From: Paramecium sonneborni
Lineage: Eukaryota; Ciliophora; Oligohymenophorea; Peniculida; Parameciidae
Assembly: GCA_905182985.1 (NCBI GenBank)
Contig: CAJJDN010000082.1
Span: forward strand, 1-64,000
Reading direction: 5' to 3'
DNA length: 64,000 nt
In this document: positions 1 to 12,812 of the stretch, piece by piece
How positions within the stretch are numbered: position 1 is the first letter of the stretch
Layout of the letters: each line of letters starts with the position of its first letter
Notes under the pieces: generated by a model
The model's input: only the letters and a program-made list of their open reading frames with translations
Database searches by the model: none
What the model was told of the DNA's origin: nothing
Made by a program: the position numbers and the translations under genes

Positions 1-3000
1 GCAGATTTAAGAGAAAAAAATAAAATATTCTAGTAGATTAATTAATTTTTGTAAAAGCCAATTTGGCTTGAAAATTTTAGTCCACGATATATATTGACTT
101 AATGAATCTCCAAAAATTTATAATCTAAAATTGTTAAATATCTTATTCAATTTCAAAAAAGTGTAGTCCTTAAAAATAATTTTCTTTTTGAGATTGAGGA
201 GTAATTGCTTAATTGAGCATAGCAGATATTGCTAAAACTATAATGTACAACTATCTACTCAAATTAAACCATTTTATTTGAGGTTCAATTGATACATCTT
301 ATTTTGTTATTTGAACCAAGAAGTATTTTATATAATCTGGTACCTTAGAGAACAGAGATGTTGTTTTCTGATTTATTTATTCGCTTAAACAATTTATCTA
401 TTTTTCTTTATTCTTACTCCAATATGAATGGCTCTTATAGAGATTGGCTTTCGCCTTACATTCTTAGTGTGCGGTAATATCGACATTTTAATTATAAAGC
501 AATATTTAAAATAACAGAATATTTCATATAATTTATAACCTTAAGTAATAACCTAATAACAAAATTTAATTTTTAATTCTTTTTTTATTTATTTGTTTGA
601 AGGAGATCAAATATTTTCTTCATGATATTTCTATAATATGGTTAAAACTATAAAAGATTAATGGTGATGACTTATTGAGATTGGGAAGTTTTATAGTAAA
701 TTGTTTGCTCTGCGATTCTAAGAAATAAGAAAATGAATCAAAAAGTTTTTTGATACTTCCAATAGTTTAGACTGATGAACAGAGTTTCGTTTGCTTAACT
801 TGATTGAATATAAAATTTATATTTTAGTTGGAATAAATCATTCTAATTTCTGACATAATTATTATATAATCTTGCTTATAATATTAGAATTTATATTAAA
901 AAATGACTTCTCCTTCTTGAAGTCAAGGAAAATTTAATAATTTATCTCTTAGAAAGAAATAAATCTCCTTGGCAACATTTAATCTAAATATCTCTCATGT
1001 AATTTTAAAGATGTTACTTATAGCAAAAATAACAACAACCATAAAAGTAAAAGGTGCACTACATAACCAAATAAGTATCTCAACTTTAAATCATACAGAT
1101 TTTCTTAGAACTATCTTGTGAATTTTAATTTAATCAAGTAAATTTCTATTACGAAGAAGCTTAAAAAATTTCTTTCCTGCTATAACTAACAAATGATATG
1201 ATTATCTGTTTCAGTTCTGCAGAGTTACATACTTTTGAAAATATATCTCTAATGTTTAAGTACAAAAATTGAATTTGGACATATTTCCTTTAAAACTTAA
1301 AATAATATTAAGTTATTAAATATTTTTGCAATTTTTTTTAGCATCAGAAGAAATAAGAAATTGATAAAAGCATTTGAAAAAAGATGCTTAATTTAAATTT
1401 ATGGCCATTAAGTCAACTTTATGCGAGTTAATCTAATTTTTCTCAAAGAAAAGTTGTTGAATTTATTTATTTGATGGGGATGAAAGTTCTAATAAATTGA
1501 AAATATCTAGTAACCATTTATTAAGAAATAAACACAATTTTTAAATGAGAATAATTGCATTTAAAATTTTTACTCTTATTGATTGATTCAATCATCCTTG
1601 ATAATTCTAAGATTTTTGCCTTGACTTTATTCAGCTTGTACCAATACTGACGCTGCAGAGAATAGAAAGAGGAAACATTTAATAACAATAATTTTGTCAA
1701 AATATCCACAGCAGTCCAGAAGAAAGTATTTGCAACAATGATATAATCTAGTCATAGTACACATAGTCTTCTATATTTACAATAAGCTTATAGAAGAATT
1801 CAAAAAGTTTCTTATAGGGTAGAATGAGAGTATTCTTTATGTAGGAAAGTATTTTTGCTTATTACTTCTAAGATCTCAAACTATTTCTAATGTGATTTAA
1901 TGATTTTGAAAGCATAAATTCTACCTTAATGTATAAACTAAATATATAAAAGACAGAAAAAAAACACACAGAGTTATGATAATAAGAAATTAAGTTTCTC
2001 AAACAAATATTGCATGCAGAAAAATTTACCTACAACTGCCTGATGAATTAACCCATCTATATTAACAATCATAAAAAATTATGAAGAAATAAAAATTCTA
2101 ATTTTGAGATTGACATGTATATCCCAAACCTAGTTTAACGATTATTATATTCAAATAAATTTGATTATGAATCAAGAGTCAGATACTTATGCTCAGTTTT
2201 TAAGCTTAGTAACTATTCTTGGTTATTTATACATCCTATTTTGGACCATAAAACCAGTTCTGGCATGCTTTGTGTTTATTGTTTGTAGTCTTATATTTTC
2301 AAGCTTATGAATCACGGCATTGAGAAATAAATTAAAAGTTTTAGATATTACCTCTGACAATATTTTACTATTTAAAGTGCTTTCATTAATTATAGTCTAA
2401 TCTAAGTATATTTCTAAATTTGATGAATATGATACAGTAAAATCCTTTTTTTGAGCATACGTCATCATCAAGAGGTGTATTGTTAAAAAATAAGAATTTA
2501 GAACATATGTATAAAAAAAGTCAGTTAATTCTCACTTGCATTTTCAAATTACCTCTAAAAGTCGAGCTTATTATTGAAAGTAAATATTCAAGAGAAGATT
2601 AGCCTGCTATTTTTAGTGCTTTTATGGGGCACAATCAAGTAAAATTACTTAATATCGTAATAAATGCTCACATTATGTTATTTGCTTTTATCATAATCTT
2701 AGACATTTATTAGAGTTGATTAAGGGAGACACACCTAATCCTTAACTATCAGTAGGGGAATACTACAAAATAAAAATATAACGATATTGGTGATAAATTT
2801 AAAGAAGTAGCTCATTGTTTTAATTTTGAAATTTTAGAATAGTTTTGACGTTTATTATTTAAAATCGTGCAAAATTTGGATAGTATCAATTCATTTACAA
2901 CAAAAACTAAATAAGGTCAAAATCTTTAGGAGAGGGGAAGGAATAGTTGCTCAAGATAATTTCAACCATTTACATTGGTTGTGACAGCTGAATTAGTTAA

Positions 3001-3720
3001 ATACTTGGACTTAATGGATAATTGCCAATCTAGTCTTTGGATGATAAAAGAGATTATTATGTACCAAAATAATTAACTTAAAAAAAATTGGACTGTAGTG
3101 ACTGATAAATTATTTTTATTTTTCAATTTAAAAATTTCTCTCTAAAGTTTTAGACTTTAAGTTAGAAAGCCAAATAAAATGAATTAAACTCTTACAATAT
3201 TAACCACTAAAGTTTCGAAGAAACAAAAATAATACTTTAAAAGTAATATCTAGTTCAAAAGAATGTTAGCAGTAAGTCAAGAAGAATGTTTAGAAATCTC
3301 TGAGTATTTCTAATAAAGATAATAATAATGTAAAGAATCTATGGGATAGAAATGAATAGATTATTCTTATCCTACTTATAGTGGATATTTATTTAATGTT
3401 TAAATCTTTGCTTATGGCAATGCTTAAATTGTTAAAAGATGAATTAGCATAAAATGATATGTATTTTACTCCTTAGTAGCAGCTGATAAAAGAGACAAGT
3501 AATTTACTTTTTTTAAAGAAAATAAGGAAGGAAAATTTATCATTAATACATTTAACAATATCTTATGTTAGTAACTAATACACAAATATGGCAGGTAGTG
3601 ACATAACTTTCGAAAGCAATGTTTATTATAAATTGAGTTATATTTTTTCTAAAAGGTTTCACTTATTTTTTTATAACAGTATGGGATTTATTTTTTATTG
3701 AATGTTGATACTCTATAAGT
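1..3720 (-). pseudogene. Degenerate or multi-exon membrane-protein coding region, unknown family
   Basis: With TAA/TAG read as Gln, long protein-like stretches run on the minus strand, for example about 3720-3310, 3290-2960, 2460-2170, 1760-1500, 1020-840 and 420-180. They contain hydrophobic segments (such as IIVLAISAMLN near 200-240) and otherwise ordinary composition. The stretches lie in different frames. A 33-nt GTA...TAG intron explains one junction near 1720-1780 and a 24-nt one another near 2950, but other junctions have TGA or frame changes with no intron. I could not identify the family. It is either a large gene entering from the left edge with introns I missed, or a decaying gene; the second seems likelier. 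With this base composition, TGA-free runs of 60-130 codons also occur by chance, so individual pieces are weak evidence. Confidence 0.4.
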
Positions 3721-5570
3721 TAAATATTCAATATGTGAACTAAATTCTTAAAGAAATTAAAATTTTCATTAATTTAATTCATTTTAGTTGCTTTATTCAA
3801 ATTCTTTGTTCCATTCTCTAAAAAAAAATAATCTATTCTTGTATTATAATTGAAAAGAAATTAAAAGAATAGATTAAAGTATAAACTTGAACTAATAATA
3901 AAATTTTATAGTGATTAATTAAAGGAACTTAGATAAATTTTATTGTGATCATTTGATACAAATGTAAAAAAGCCATATGTCTAATTTATGTATATCAATT
4001 AATATAAAGCAATAATTAATATGATTTATGAAAATATAAATGAAAATTGATTATTAAACTTCAAAGATCAAAAAAAATTAAAAGTAAAATTTAATATTTA
4101 GTAAAAGACTAATATTAATCTTACAAAGTTAAGACATTATCTTATGTATATAAGTGAAATAAATATATCAAGTTTAATCTAGTTTATTACATTAATTAAT
4201 ATAGTGTAAGTAAAAAAAAATTACTTAATAAAAGTTAAAATCCAATTATTTATTCAAATAGTAAAATATGAACAAATTTTGAAGAATCAAACATGAAAGA
4301 TTAAATTATTGAATAATTACCACCTTCATCTAATATAATATTTAATTGTAATTTATGAGGGAACATTATATTACCATTACTATTCTGCCAAAATCGATTA
4401 TTCTAAATACTTGATTTGTTGCTTAAAACTATTTCATAACTTACTAATAGATTCTTTACTTTCTTTGGTTTTCTCAAAATTATCATGTTTTAGTTCTTCA
4501 TATTTTTAAGTTTATTAACTCCTTTACTTTTTTTACATCTCCAACTTTAGTTAGTTTCTTGATTATCATCCTTTCAATATTCCATCTCTTATAACATACA
4601 ATAAAACCAAAAAGTTTGAAAATTTTAATTTATTTTTTCATTATTTCCTACATTTTCATTATTCCTCTATCTATCATTAATTTTTTTATAAATCCTGTTG
4701 ATTAAGTATTAGCATCTATCTAGGATTCCTTTAAATATATTTATATAAGCATTTTCTTAATTATGCAATCATCTTATTAGATGTGAGATTCACCTAATTA
4801 AACAATGATTTATAAATATCTATATATATTTATATATATTATCATCATTCAGCTTTTTACAAAAAATTGAGATAATCATTATTAAATATTTATATCTAGA
4901 TTATGATGAAGTATCAGATTATGAATCTGGTGATGAACTTGCCTCTTTTTTATTCCCAACCATTTAGTTCTTATAATTTAATATTTACTGCTTTGAAACT
5001 TTTCATTTTCATTATTGTTATACCATAATTTTTTCTTATTTCCCAACTATTGTATTTTAAACTTAAGGATAATAAACATTAATTTCCTTAACTGTTCCTT
5101 AGTCAAGATTTTAAACATCTGTATTTTCCACCAATTATTTTTACTCTTTTATTTCTTTCCTAAAAGCATGACACTTTTCATAATAATAAACTATTCTATT
5201 TTAAAAAATAAACTATGAATCAATTTAATATAAGTGAATATATTTTCTTTTATTGATAAATATTCTGTGTAAAAAAGAGGAAATAGTTTTTTGATTCATC
5301 ATAGCATCATAAAAATCTTTAAGAATTTTAGCATATAACCATTTGGAATTATATTATTATTTCTTGTAACTTGACTTTAATTACTATGATTGAAATTAAT
5401 GTCTTGTGTATTAAATATATCTTCTAAGAATATTCTTAAACTACTTTATTCATTTCTTTATTAGCCTTCAATCTTTACTTAAAAGTTAGTTAATATATTT
5501 AATAATAAGTTTGAGGCCAGATTCAATTTGAAGTAGGAAATAGTAATATATACAAACTTTTTTTAAATAT
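3721..5570. other. No clear gene; weak coding-like traces
   Basis: Open minus-strand runs in ciliate code occur around 4080-4440 and around 4440-4560, the latter rich in Lys, Glu and Gln. Neither could be joined into a gene or recognised. The plus-strand reading at 5015-5218 has the composition expected of AT-rich noise. Confidence 0.3.
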
Positions 5571-6000
5571 GTTGATTGAAAAGTACAATAGTTTTACTTT
5601 ATTGAATTGTGGTGATCATATTATCACTAAAGAGGAGGATTGTGATGACCTTAATATGATATAATTTGATGGTTATTTTGAATTAAATTGTGTATATTTA
5701 CTATATCAATATATTTGATTAAAGTTTGATACTCTATATATTACTTATTAAGTTCAAATCTATGAGAATAAATATAAAATTGTGGTGATTGATTTTTATA
5801 AGAAAATGAGTAATTTGATGATTAAAATGATTAAGCTGCCGATGGTTGCAATAATAGTTCATTTAATAAAATTGGATATGTATCACAAACAAATGATTCC
5901 ACTAACCTACATACATTTAATATAGCTCCAAATTTAGTTATTAATTATCTCAGCTTGACCAAATATAAATAATATATTAACATATTATTTGATTAAATGA
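5571..6000 (+). pseudogene. Relic of a Cys-rich repeat (CGDG...CDDGN...DGC) surface protein
   Basis: Two decayed copies of a Cys-rich repeat are readable on the plus strand. The first, near 5605-5690, reads CGDHIITKEEDCDDLN followed by FDGYFELNC. The second, near 5784-5870, reads CGD, then TGA, then FLQENEQFDD and ADGCNN. The pattern CGDG..(E)ECDDGN..DGC is the Myxococcus-type Cys-rich repeat seen in large ciliate surface proteins and receptors. In these copies, a Gly codon has become TGA and conserved Cys have become Phe or Tyr. No intact flanking repeats, signal peptide or membrane segment was found. What I see is the degraded motif; the family assignment rests on the motif alone. Confidence 0.6.
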
Positions 6001-7690
6001 TAAAAATAGAAACATAACCTCCTTTTTCAGAAACTTTAATTTTCAAATTATTTAATGTAAATTTTAACCAATTGGAATAACAAGCTTGCATATTTTCTTG
6101 GATGAGGATTCAAATATGAACTAATTGTTATAATACAATATTATCACCTCGATATTTTATTCAATTAGCAAACAGAAAGACAATCATAAACTTATTTATA
6201 GATAAATAAAACATTTGTTGCTAAGAAAAACTAATAATTAAATTGGACATAAAAATTTTTAGAGATAGTTGCTTAATATTTATCTGTAATATTGGTAAAT
6301 AATATAAAGATTCTTTCTAAGAAAGTAATAAATGAATTTTTAATAATATACAAAGATATAAAGTCTTTAAATAATATCTAAATTAATAAAATATGCACAA
6401 CTATTAATTAATATTATTACTGAAATTGTTTCATTTAAACAAGTCAAATGAAATCTCATTCTTTTACAAGGCAATTTATTGATTATCAAATAAAGTTTAT
6501 AAAGTGAATCATTTTTTCTTCTGGATTTAATTAAAATAATTTGAATATTTCTTTCTTGATATTTCTTTTGGTTTATATTAAATTTCTAATATTGCTTTAA
6601 TTTATTGTTCAAATTTAATCTTGTAACGGTTAATCAAATTACTCTATAGATATCAATTATTCACACCTTCTTGCAAGTTCATTTTTATTAATAAATCCAT
6701 TTATTTGAAAAATAAAATAAAAGTTTCATATAATATTAAGAGAATTTATCCTAGTATCTTTTTTAAATATTCACAGATTCTGTTGCTAAATTAATATTAT
6801 TTGATTTTACTGTTTGATCTATTTATTTTAAAACTAACACTTCTGATTTTACTATTTTTTATTTGTAATAAATTGTTCAAATTCTAGAAGTAATAATTAC
6901 CAATCTGAAAGGATTATTTAAACTTTTGCTTCTTATTTTAGAGTCTGGATATCAAAATATTATTTCTTTTCACTGTTTGAATTATTCTAAATATCTTGCT
7001 GATACTCTTTCAGGATGAGAGCCCTTTTAATTTTATTCAATTAAAATATTTAAAGCAAACCAAAAAATTTGAATGATTTTAGGAGCAAGTTATGTTTTTA
7101 CTGTTAAGGTTACTGATGGATAATAACCCATTATTAAATATAATACCTAAAAGTATAAAGATGATATTATTCTAAAGCATCTTTTTAAATCTATCTTAAA
7201 TATTCTTAATCAAAGATTCAAATTCTTTGAATTATTGATTAAAAGTAACTTCTTCTCAGATACATCTAGTTTTGAAATGTTTTATCTCCTCAAATAATAA
7301 TAGTTTTATATTCTGTTGATATTTATTAGATATTAAAAATTAAATCTTGAATTTAAGTCAAACAAATTATGATGGCATTAATTGCAAATGAATAAAGTTG
7401 CATTTTCACCCTTATTTATGATTTGGACATAGGAGTTCTCATTTTTACATAATGGTATTTTATACATTTATATAATAACTTAAAATGTTAATCTAATTTA
7501 AATGTATTAAGAAGTGGAAAATTTATAGTATTCTTTTCAGAACTTATTAAATTTATTATAAAAAATAATTCTCCAACTCTGAAATAATTATAATCAGTTA
7601 ATTGAAAGAGAATTAAATATTTAATTAATTTTTAAACATGAAAAATAAAAGGATCTTAAAAATTGATTAAAAATTTTTATTAATAAATAA
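6001..7690. other. No recognisable gene
   Basis: AT-rich sequence next to the Cys-rich relic. It may be the eroded remainder of that gene, but all frames on both strands are broken by TGA and I recognised no motif. Confidence 0.3.
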
Positions 7691-7739
7691 GATCTATAAT
7701 AAATAAATGAATTGAAAATTAGTTGAGTCAGTTATATCT

Positions 7740-8060
7740 AATAACATTTTTGTACAGCTTTTGATAAGAAAGGAAAATTAATTACCTTTGTTGGTAGAGC
7801 AGATATTTTTATCTCAGATTTTATTGATTAAGTCATAATACTTTGGATTCTAATGGAACTAATTTTTTGTAGCAGTAACTAAAGATGTAATAGCATCAAG
7901 GAAGTGCTCTAAGTATGACTTTAAGTAATAATGGAACTAAACTATTTTCTTAAGGAAATGATAGAACAATAGAGGTTTGTGAATTTATTATACATGGATT
8001 GATATAACAAGTATTTCAGGTTTATTTTAAAGAGATTAGTTGTACTACCTTTTGTTATTT
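7740..8060 (+). pseudogene. WD-repeat-like scrap
   Basis: Plus-strand pieces in two frames read FCTAFDKKGKLITFVG (near 7753) and LSNNGTKLFSQGNDRTIEVC (near 7920-7980). The second has the shape of a WD40 blade (small-residue strand, GTKLFSQGNDRTI) without its terminal Trp-Asp. The frames do not connect. It is a short, broken remnant, and the WD40 assignment is tentative. Confidence 0.3.
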
Positions 8061-8089
8061 TAAGTCTTTGCTACAAAAGTCTTTATGCT

Positions 8090-8543
8090 TAAAATAAATT
8101 CTTTTCAAGTGTGTTAACAAGATAAAAATTTTAACAAAATACATTACTTTATAATTTATATCATAATAAACTAATTATAAAGAGGTAAACAAAATGAAAA
8201 TTAAAATAAACTTTATTTAAAATATTTATCAAAATAATTTATTTTTAAATATGTAAACAAGATAAAAATTTTAACAAAATACTTTATTTAAATTTTTTAT
8301 CAAAATAATTTTGTTTAAATATGGAAACAATAGAAAAGAACAAAAAATATTATTTTAAAATTTATATTAAAATAAATTCTTTTTAAATAGTTAATAATAT
8401 AAAAATTAAACAAAGATAAAATAATTTCAAAATTTTTTATAAACAATATAAAGGAACAAAAACATTATTTTAAATCAAAATGAATTCTTTTTAAATAAGT
8501 AAAAAATATAAAAGAACAAAAAATATTATTTTAAAATTTAATT
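8090..8543. repeat. Degenerate AT-rich tandem repeat
   Basis: Blocks of the type AACAAGATAAAAATTTTAAC and GAACAAAAAATATTATTTT recur every 70-140 bases (for example near 8115, 8256, 8335, 8450 and 8515), with TTTATC-AAAATAA spacers. The copies are imperfect. The array ends at TTGCAG, directly against the dynein relic at 8544. Confidence 0.6.
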
Positions 8544-9382
8544 GCAGTTATTCAAGAACGTAGAAATTATGGACCTATATTATATTCCTTATGAATTTAA
8601 TGAATCAGATTTACATATATGTGTTAGATTCAATTAAAAATTGTTTTTATTTTAACTAATAATTAAGAATGTTCTTAGATGAAAAGGCATTAAGAAATTT
8701 AACAGCAGAATGTAATTATGGTGAAAGAGTGACAGATGATAAGGATAGAAAACTTATTAAAAAACAAGAGAAGAATATTTAGATCATATTAAATAACTTC
8801 CACTACCATAGATATTTAATTTTCATCCAAACTCAGATATCACTAAAGATATGAATGAAACTAATCTTATTTAAGATTCTTTTTTATTATATTCTGCTTA
8901 AGGTAGGAGTTCAAATGGATAATCATTTGAATAAGTACTTGAATAATTAGTTAAAACAATTATGACAAATTTTCCTGATGAATTTAATTATGAATAGGGT
9001 ACTGAAAAATATCCATTCAATTCTAAAGAATCAATGAATACAATCTTAACATAAAAATTATGTAGGGGGATATTTAGAAGGTGCTAAATGAAACTTCAAT
9101 ACTATGGATTTAGATGAATCAAATACAAAAGCATAATTTTTATTATATAATAAGGTTTTATACGGAAAATGTCCAAAAATCTAATTATGTCCTTTACTTA
9201 TTTCTAAAATTATTCCTCCTCCTACTTATAATTGTCCATTCTACAAAACCAGTGCAAGAAGAGGAGTTTTATCAACAACTGGTCATTCTACTAATTTTGT
9301 GATGTATGTCAGTAATATAGTTCAAAACCAAAGAGATTTTTGGTTAAAAGGGATGTAACGCTGCTTACATAATTGAATGATT
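8544..9382 (+). pseudogene. Dynein heavy chain C-terminal region, pseudogene
   Basis: The reading in ciliate code matches the AAA5/AAA6-to-C-terminus part of axonemal dynein heavy chains. Motifs seen in order are AVIQERRNYGP, IPYEFNESDLHIC, NLTAECNYGERVTDDKDRK, LPQIFNFHPN, GRSSNGQSFE, ESNTKA, CPFYKTSARRGVLSTTGHST, WLK and a final LLTQLND ending in TGA. An ordinary 25-nt intron is still visible near 8643-8668. The gene is broken. Frame changes lie near 8576, in the A-run near 8760 and near 9350. The Trp expected in GAKWNFNT is TGA (9089-9091). The roughly 150 residues that normally separate SMNT...LxQE from the YLEGA(K/R)W block are missing. The motor head is absent upstream. This is a dead C-terminal fragment beside a tandem repeat. 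Confidence 0.85.
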
Positions 9383-9542
9383 GACAGTAGTATAAAAATA
9401 ATTATATAAATATTATTTTATTAATATGTTAATTGGCAATTTCTGAAAACTTAAACCTTATTAAATTTTATGTATGTTTCAATTTGTATTGAGTTTGCTA
9501 ACTAAATGTTAATTGATTTAATTAATATAAACTAAGTTTATT

Positions 9543-11055
9543 ATGTACATATTTGAATTTGCTGCCTAAAACCTTAGAACCCTTGATATATTTGGAATGG
9601 ATGTTCATCTCTTAAGTTAAGGATCAAAAACACATAAAACGTATACTGGAGGAACTGCCTCTATCTTAATTTTATCTGTTCTCATATATTCATTCTACTT
9701 ATTTATCTTATAAATGAATGAAGGAAAAAACGCTATTCTCAATAGACAAGAGGCTCTCCTTTAAAATAATGAAGTAATATATATATATATAATTAAGGGT
9801 TACACATTTGATTCAAAAGACTTCATTTTTGTAGCTGGACTATTAGATGGAGGAGGATAACCAATAATAAATAAGAATAATAGTATTTATTCTGTTACGT
9901 TCTATTTTTGTAATAAATCTATATCAGACACATAATGTACTTATTTTCCTAGTACTATTTGTGGTGACATAATCAGTGAATTATCAAAAGTAAAATGAAA
10001 TTAAATCTGTTTTAGAATATGGGAATACCCGAAGATTACTAGTATATTAGTTATTGCTTTGATCACTAGAAGGCTGAGGATTTTAAAACAATTAGATTAT
10101 AAGGGTCTTTAAGAATGGATAATTTTACATTATTTGGAGCATTACTTAATAAATGTGTAAATAGTACAGAAAAAAATGGTAATTTCCTTTCCTATTTTTA
10201 GATTGTGCATCACAAGAACTTATTGATTAATAAGTAACAAACTCAGTTTTCTATTATTCTTACACTCATTATTAATTTAGAAAGGATTTAAATAATTAAC
10301 CATATTAAACTATGTAAAATTTTGATGTTACAACTCTGTATCCAAAACTAAAAAAATACATTAAAGTCTTATACTCTTATAGTGTTTCATATCTAGAGTA
10401 CAATCCTTTCTATTTTTTTCCTTAAACAACTGGATACTAATCTTTAGAATATGATTAATCAATAATTGATCCTATTATTAGTTCAGATAAAGATACCTAA
10501 CTTGTTTAAATAGAATTACATTTAGGTGTAAAAAAATATATTAGTCAGGTTACATATTAAACATTGATGGATGTAGCTGCAAAAATAGGTGGATTTTTTA
10601 CTATACTTAAAATTTGTGTTTCAATAATCTTATATCCTCTATAGTTATGGTAATATAAATTATATTTAATTAATTGTTATTTAAATATTAAAAAAGGAGG
10701 CAGCACTCAATCACTAACAAATTTGATGGAAGATGATAAACTTAATTTATTATCAGTATTTTTTATTAAAAAAAAGAGAGATTTTTATTATGAGTAAAAT
10801 CGAATAATAGACAAATTATTAGATGTTGTAGAAATAGCATTTAATCCATTAAGATTAACACGGCAAGTCGAAGATTTATAATATTTTGTCAAATAATTTG
10901 ATGTTTCAAAAACAAAGAGGTATCGATTAGATGAAAATGATCATGAATAAATAGATATTAAAAGTATTAGCCGTTCAATTAATTAAGAATTTGAATATTA
11001 AAGTGGATAATAAAAAATATTACCTAGAATAAGAGTTAATATGGGAAGTCATTGA
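9543..11055 (+). CDS. Putative transmembrane protein of a ciliate-specific family
   Basis: A complete gene of 479 codons after removing three introns: 9774-9797 (24 nt, almost pure TA), one of 26 nt beginning near 9988 with GTAAAATG, and one of 23 nt beginning near 10177 with GTAATTTCC. Removing them leaves one open frame from ATG to TGA. Near the N-terminus, LDIFGMDVHLL and YTGGTASILILSVLIYSFY form a first membrane segment. A second hydrophobic segment near FFTILKICVSIILYPL follows a loop with several Cys, and the tail is polar and charged. This two-helix layout with an Asn/Cys-containing loop is common in ciliate genomes but has no assigned function that I know. Codon use is normal and nothing is broken. 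Confidence 0.85.
9774..9797 (+). other. 24-nt intron made of TA repeat
   Basis: The intron starts GTAATA, continues as TA dinucleotides and ends AATTAAG. Removing it is required to keep the gene at 9543-11055 in frame. Confidence 0.8.
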
Positions 11056-11155
11056 TTTTTTAAATTTGATATTATATAATTATAATGAATGTTAATGCAT
11101 GATATAAATAAATCATTGAAATTAATTCAAATCATTTACATTTCTTAAATTATTA

Positions 11156-11791
11156 ATGAGTATTCATTCAAACTGGGGGTCTGAGAAAATATAACTTATA
11201 AAAGATGTTATTAAAAATAAAAATGTTCTCCCACCCTATGTATAAGGAAAAATATTGAAATAATTAAATTTCTAAGTAAAAGCACTTGAAAATAGACGAA
11301 AAGAATCGATTTCTCCAAAAAGGAAAAATCAAAATTTTAAACCTCTTGCTTTAATAAAATAGGATTCAAAATTTGATAGAAGCTATAGCATAGGAAATCA
11401 TATGGAATAAGAATGTTTTAAATGCAAATAATTCATATTTGAACATAGTGCCACATTGCAATGTAGTAAATGGAAGCATCTTCTACATGAGAGATGTATT
11501 CTTCAACATTTTAAAGAATTATTTATTGATAATTAGCTTAATTTTAGATGTGTTTGTGGAAGGAAACTAAATCCTTAATCAATGAAAGCAATCAATATTT
11601 AAGGAGTTGAAGGACTGATAAATTTAATATACTTAGAACAGTTAAAAAAACTTGTAAAATAAATCTCTATTGAAAAATGTAGAAATCCTTAATGTAATTT
11701 TTTTTGGATTAATGATCATAAATTGTAACAGTAGAAATATAATGGGAAGCTATTAAAAATAATATCCAAAAAATATTGTCCTTGTTGTTGA
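11156..11791 (+). CDS. RING/IBR-like Cys-rich zinc-binding protein
   Basis: Uninterrupted frame of 211 residues with no intron, ending YCPCC-TGA. The first 90 residues are basic and Gln/Lys rich. A zinc-binding block follows: CFKC, then LQCSKWKHLLHERCILQHF, then FRCVCGRKL, which is the Cys/His order of a RING-type finger with a His in the fourth or fifth ligand place. The C-terminus has CRNPQCNFFW and YCPCC, spaced like an in-between-RING segment. This suggests a small RBR-like ubiquitin ligase or a RING-type scaffold. It lacks the length of a full RING1-IBR-RING2 protein, so enzymatic activity is an inference only. It starts 100 bp after the membrane-protein gene on the same strand. Confidence 0.7.
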
Positions 11792-12173
11792 ATGAATGTA
11801 ATTTGTATCATTTATAATAAAAATTTAAACAAATAAATATATTAATTATGTATAAAGATAAAATATGAAATATATTTTTACAACAAATAGAATTCAATTT
11901 TGATATTTTAATTTTATTCATGTTATTTGTAATGAAAAAAAATTAAAATCAATGTAAAATTATCCAAATTAATTAAAATAATTTTCATCATGATAGAATA
12001 ATTGTAAGTTAATCGAATGTGTTAATTAATTTAATCAAATTTAGGTAATTCCTAATCTGTATATGAAAATTAATCCATAATCTTTTATATTTACCTCATA
12101 TTATTAAATTCAATATTATTGATTTTTTCATTATAGAGTTATATCATAATTGTATAAATAGGTATATCAAATA

Positions 12174-12572
12174 ATGGAAAAAGTCGTATTGTTTAAATAA
12201 GCAAAGTTATAATCTAAAAAAAATATTGTGTCTTTATGTATTAAAGGAAAATAATAATTAGATTTAGCTACTAAAATATATTTTAGAATTCAAAGGTTTT
12301 TGAATCACAATTTAGGATAAGTTTAAAGCATTGCAGTATAATATAATAATGTATACTATATACCTTCCATTCCTTAAAAGAATAAGCTAGTTCAATTTAA
12401 TATAACTGGATAAACTAATTCTATTAGATCATAGAGATAAAAAGGTTTTGAAGAGTTTTTTAAGGAATAACTAAAAGTTTGTGAAATTATAGAAAAAATT
12501 ATGAAATTATAAGATTAAGACTTAAAAGAACTTGTGTGGAATCATTAAACATAAAAAAATAGAAATTAATGA
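12174..12572 (+). CDS. Hypothetical protein, 132 aa
   Basis: Clean intronless frame starting MEKVVLFKQAKLQSKKN and ending KNRNQ-TGA. It is basic and Gln-rich, with a possible helical region near EEFFKEQLKVCEIIEKIMKL. I do not recognise it. The same frame stays open beyond the TGA for about 36 further codons, with an ATG at 12576 and an end near 12680. The true C-terminus may therefore lie further downstream, or the TGA may be recent. Confidence 0.65.
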
Positions 12573-12812
12573 TAAATGTCAGCAAAAATATGGTAGTATG
12601 AATAAAGTAAATAATTTATGAAATTATCTACTCTATTTGATGAAATTTAAAATGATATAAGATATAAGAACATATGAATACAAAATGTGAAACTATTTCA
12701 TTAGCATTAAGAGATTTATTTGCTAATATTATTATGTCAATAATCTATATGATTGATGTAATAATAAATTGAAAATTAGGCTAGAAAATTCAAGTAAGAC
12801 AAAAGCTATACA

